From contig CAYLNH010000164.1 of assembly GCA_964384625.1 (NCBI GenBank), forward strand, positions 1 to 16,000: a stretch of 16,000 bases of DNA. The letters are read 5' to 3'. Of this stretch, positions 14,293 to 16,000 are shown one piece after another; the first letter of the stretch is position 1, and every line of letters begins with the position of its first letter. Position numbers and translations under genes: made by a program. The notes beneath the pieces were generated by a model. The model did no database searches, was not told the origin of the DNA, and worked only from the letters and a program-made list of their open reading frames with translations. The DNA comes from CAYLNH01 sp964384625. Lineage in GTDB: Bacteria; Verrucomicrobiota; Lentisphaeria; JABSQK01.

Positions 14293-15453
14293 TCAGTCCG
14301 CGGCAGGTCTGGTGTTTTGGCTGCCTTTCTGGCGTTCCATCAGTTCCCGCCAGACTTCCCAGGACCAGCAACTAAGTCCCTTCTCATCTGCTACCCAAAC
14401 ATGCTCATTGGGCGAGAAGTAGAGAAGTCGAATCTCCCCGTGGGTGCATCCCGTGAGGTCCATGTTGCACCATTTCGTTCCGGAAAACCATGACACCGAA
14501 GTCCCCGCCAGCGCCCAGATTGTGCCAAATGGGTCCGAGAGAAGAAGGTGGTTTCCTTCTGAGAGAACAACTGATTCAGATGCCGCTACCCCTTCCGCCC
14601 AAGAGCGCAGGACGCCGCCTTTCATGATCAGCGGAACAACGCCGAAATCCCCTCCAACCCATACTCGTCCATGCCGATCAACAGCCATAGTGCGGATCTT
14701 CTGTTGTCGCGTTTCATCTGACTCTATGGGGATGTGCTCAACGCTCCGTACCAACACACGCACAATCCCAAGACCAAAGATGTTCGCAAATACCTGGCCG
14801 TCACTTTCGGCAATCGCCGTGACCCATTGGTTCTGGTCTGGAGTCTTATTCAGTAGGCGCCACGGTCCGGCCTTTGAATTGCAGGCAAGAAGCCCGCTGT
14901 TCCTTGTGCCAACGTAGAGGACCCCGTTGGACGTTCGGTACAGCGCAGTTACAAAATGGAATGGCAGAACTGTCGCGTTTGTCCATTGTGGTTGAGTCCA
15001 TGTCGGCGGAAGACCCCCAGTCACGTCGTGAACGATCCTGTCCTCCACTAGGAACACTCCCACGTTAGTCCCAACCCAGAACCCATTCGGTTCAAGAGCA
15101 GTTGCCAAACCGACGGAATCAGCTTGCTCACCGAAGTTCTCAAGTCGGCGAGCGGGGTTGGGAATTGCGCTTGGGGATATGGCCGACCGGGAAAGACTGA
15201 TCGTCTGTGTGCCACTCTTGTTCAGCAAACAGATACCATCGCTTTCAGATCCGATGAGGACTTCCCCACTCGAGCTGTTTTCTGCGACGCACGTCACCGA
15301 GTCCAGGGGCAGGCTCTCCCCATATTTCAGATACCGCACTGGAGCAAGTGCCGGGCGAGGCCTGCTGCGGCTAAGTGTAAGGGCGCGACATAAGATCGCG
15401 ATGGCACATACCAGAACAAGCAGGCAAATCCCGAGAGAACATAGTCGCCTCAC
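14293..15453 (-). CDS. Membrane-anchored beta-propeller protein
   Basis: A 386-residue protein with an N-terminal hydrophobic segment (about 5-25; signal anchor or signal peptide) and then propeller blades of the two-component-regulator-propeller kind: VLIGSESDGICLL at 65-77, FWVGTNVGVFLV at 125-136, LYVGTRNSGLLAC at 179-191, VFANIFGLGIVRV at 221-233, VWVGGDFGVVPL at 264-275, VWVADEKGLSCWS at 352-364. No kinase, cyclase or DNA-binding domain follows, so it is a stand-alone sensor-like or binding domain exposed outside the cytoplasm. The start is GTG at 15453, overlapping the stop of the upstream RHS gene by four bases (GTGA), which implies co-translation. Codon use is far less GC-biased than the rnf genes. 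Function unknown; an RHS-associated partner or immunity role is a guess from position. Confidence 0.75.
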   Translation of the reverse strand: MRRLCSLGICLLVLVCAIAILCRALTLSRSRPRPALAPVRYLKYGESLPLDSVTCVAENSSSGEVLIGSESDGICLLNKSGTQTISLSRSAISPSAIPNPARRLENFGEQADSVGLATALEPNGFWVGTNVGVFLVEDRIVHDVTGGLPPTWTQPQWTNATVLPFHFVTALYRTSNGVLYVGTRNSGLLACNSKAGPWRLLNKTPDQNQWVTAIAESDGQVFANIFGLGIVRVLVRSVEHIPIESDETRQQKIRTMAVDRHGRVWVGGDFGVVPLIMKGGVLRSWAEGVAASESVVLSEGNHLLLSDPFGTIWALAGTSVSWFSGTKWCNMDLTGCTHGEIRLLYFSPNEHVWVADEKGLSCWSWEVWRELMERQKGSQNTRPAAD

Positions 15454-16000
15454 GGACAGTTATCCCAGATGGCTACGGTAACCCAGTCATAGGTCTTTGC
15501 TCTCTTGTCAAACCGGCAAGCACGCGTTGACCAACGTGTGCATGAATTCGGGCATTGGGCGTTTGGTGTGGTCCTTCGTGGTACGCACCCGCCTTTGCAT
15601 CTCGTTGTCCGGAAGAAGCCGAGCGTCGTTTTGCTGCACTTCTCCTTGGGAACGGGAGGATAACAGTCGCACCAGCAGGCCTTCTTCTTCGGCGGTGTTG
15701 TCGGATCAGGCCTACATTCACCTTCATCGCCAGGGAAGTCTGGGTTTGGGTTTGTAGGGGGTGGAGGATTCTTAGGGGGACTATCTTCGCTCCCTTTGCC
15801 TTCACCTTTGTCCTCGGGGATCGGTATGCGTGGAGTCTTGGGTAGGTCTGGAATGCGCTCCTCCATACGAGGAAGCAGGCCCGATGGATCGACACTAAGG
15901 CTTAACACAAACACCGCCTGGTATAGGGATGAGCCATCCACGTACCCCAGCGGGTCGCGGGAGAAGAACATGCCGGTGCTTGGGGAATAGGTGCGGTAGC
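15450..16000 (-). CDS. RHS-repeat protein, C-terminal end (partial)
   Basis: The 5' part lies outside the window; 182 residues are visible. The first of these, YRTYSPSTGMFFSRDPLGYV, is the end of the RHS-repeat-associated core (usual form YYDPSTGRFLSRDPLG), closing at SVDPSGL. The core normally forms a cage around a variable C-terminal tip. Here the tip is about 140 residues: a linker rich in Pro, Lys, Glu and Gly (PPKNPPPPTNPNPDFPGDEG), then a Cys-rich end with 11 cysteines, including CWCDC, and final residues TYDWVTVAIWDNCP. I do not recognise a known toxin fold. Even Cys-rich spacing suggests a secreted, disulfide-bonded module. The ATG at 15971 is internal to the core and not the real start. 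The stop overlaps the start of the propeller gene. Confidence 0.82.
   Translation of the reverse strand, partial: YRTYSPSTGMFFSRDPLGYVDGSSLYQAVFVLSLSVDPSGLLPRMEERIPDLPKTPRIPIPEDKGEGKGSEDSPPKNPPPPTNPNPDFPGDEGECRPDPTTPPKKKACWCDCYPPVPKEKCSKTTLGFFRTTRCKGGCVPRRTTPNAQCPNSCTRWSTRACRFDKRAKTYDWVTVAIWDNCP

Noticed and set aside
13778..14422. ORFs reading through the tandem repeats (13778-14011, 14018-14422)
   Set aside because: They encode repetitive peptide made by the hairpin units, lack a credible start, and frames shift where a unit is shortened.

Overview
The window looks like a chromosomal segment of a GC-rich bacterium of the PVC group, most likely Lentisphaerota or a relative such as Kiritimatiellota. 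This is inferred from three things: a stand-alone prepilin-like protein with an N-terminal FTLVELLVVVAIIAIL helix and a C-terminal H-X9-DG motif, a family hugely expanded in Lentisphaerota and Planctomycetota; sugar-related genes with GntR/LacI-hybrid and AraC regulators; and an Rnf operon in the order C-D-G-E-A-B. No marker gene fixes the taxonomy.

Left part (1-1590): a small predicted lipoprotein on the minus strand (119-589). Then comes about 870 bases without a recognisable family. This stretch holds a possible 23-codon ORF (673-744), a plausible 95-residue hypothetical protein (876-1163) followed by a strong intrinsic terminator, and a tRNA-Ser(GCU) gene (1457-1548) with its own promoter and terminator. 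I see nothing in 1-118, nor in 1275-1379 between the terminator and the tRNA promoter.

Sugar and surface part (1675-7731): a long-form GH130 glycoside phosphorylase (minus), a GntR-type regulator with a LacI-like sensor domain (minus), a divergent prepilin-like secreted protein (plus), a PD40 beta-propeller protein related to oligogalacturonate lyase-like proteins (minus), and a divergent AraC-family regulator (plus). The two AT-rich divergent intergenic regions (4482-4632 and 6756-6921) contrast with the GC-rich genes and carry the most convincing promoter and operator signals.

Intergenic 7732-8121 (390 bases) holds no gene. It has a nested inverted repeat at 7850-7927 and a candidate promoter for the following operon at 7993.

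Rnf operon (8122-13890, plus): a 94-residue Cys-motif, two-helix membrane protein resembling a shortened RseC, then rnfC, rnfD, rnfG, rnfE, rnfA and rnfB. All are tightly packed, with gaps of 2 to 30 bases and a TAATG stop/start overlap between rnfE and rnfA. Together they would form the membrane ferredoxin:NAD+ oxidoreductase, coupling ferredoxin and NAD redox to Na+ or H+ movement.

Right part: immediately after the rnfB stop codon is a five-copy tandem array of 43-bp hairpin-containing units (13891-14096). Two adjacent long stem-loops follow (14101-14215). I see nothing in 14216-14292. The last 1.7 kb (minus) is clearly different in codon use and lower in GC. It encodes the C-terminal end of an RHS-repeat protein, cut by the window edge, with a proline-rich, cysteine-rich tip, and, overlapping it by four bases (GTGA), a membrane-anchored beta-propeller protein. 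That pair is the best candidate for something undescribed here: an RHS tip followed by a translationally coupled partner, where an immunity gene is usually found.
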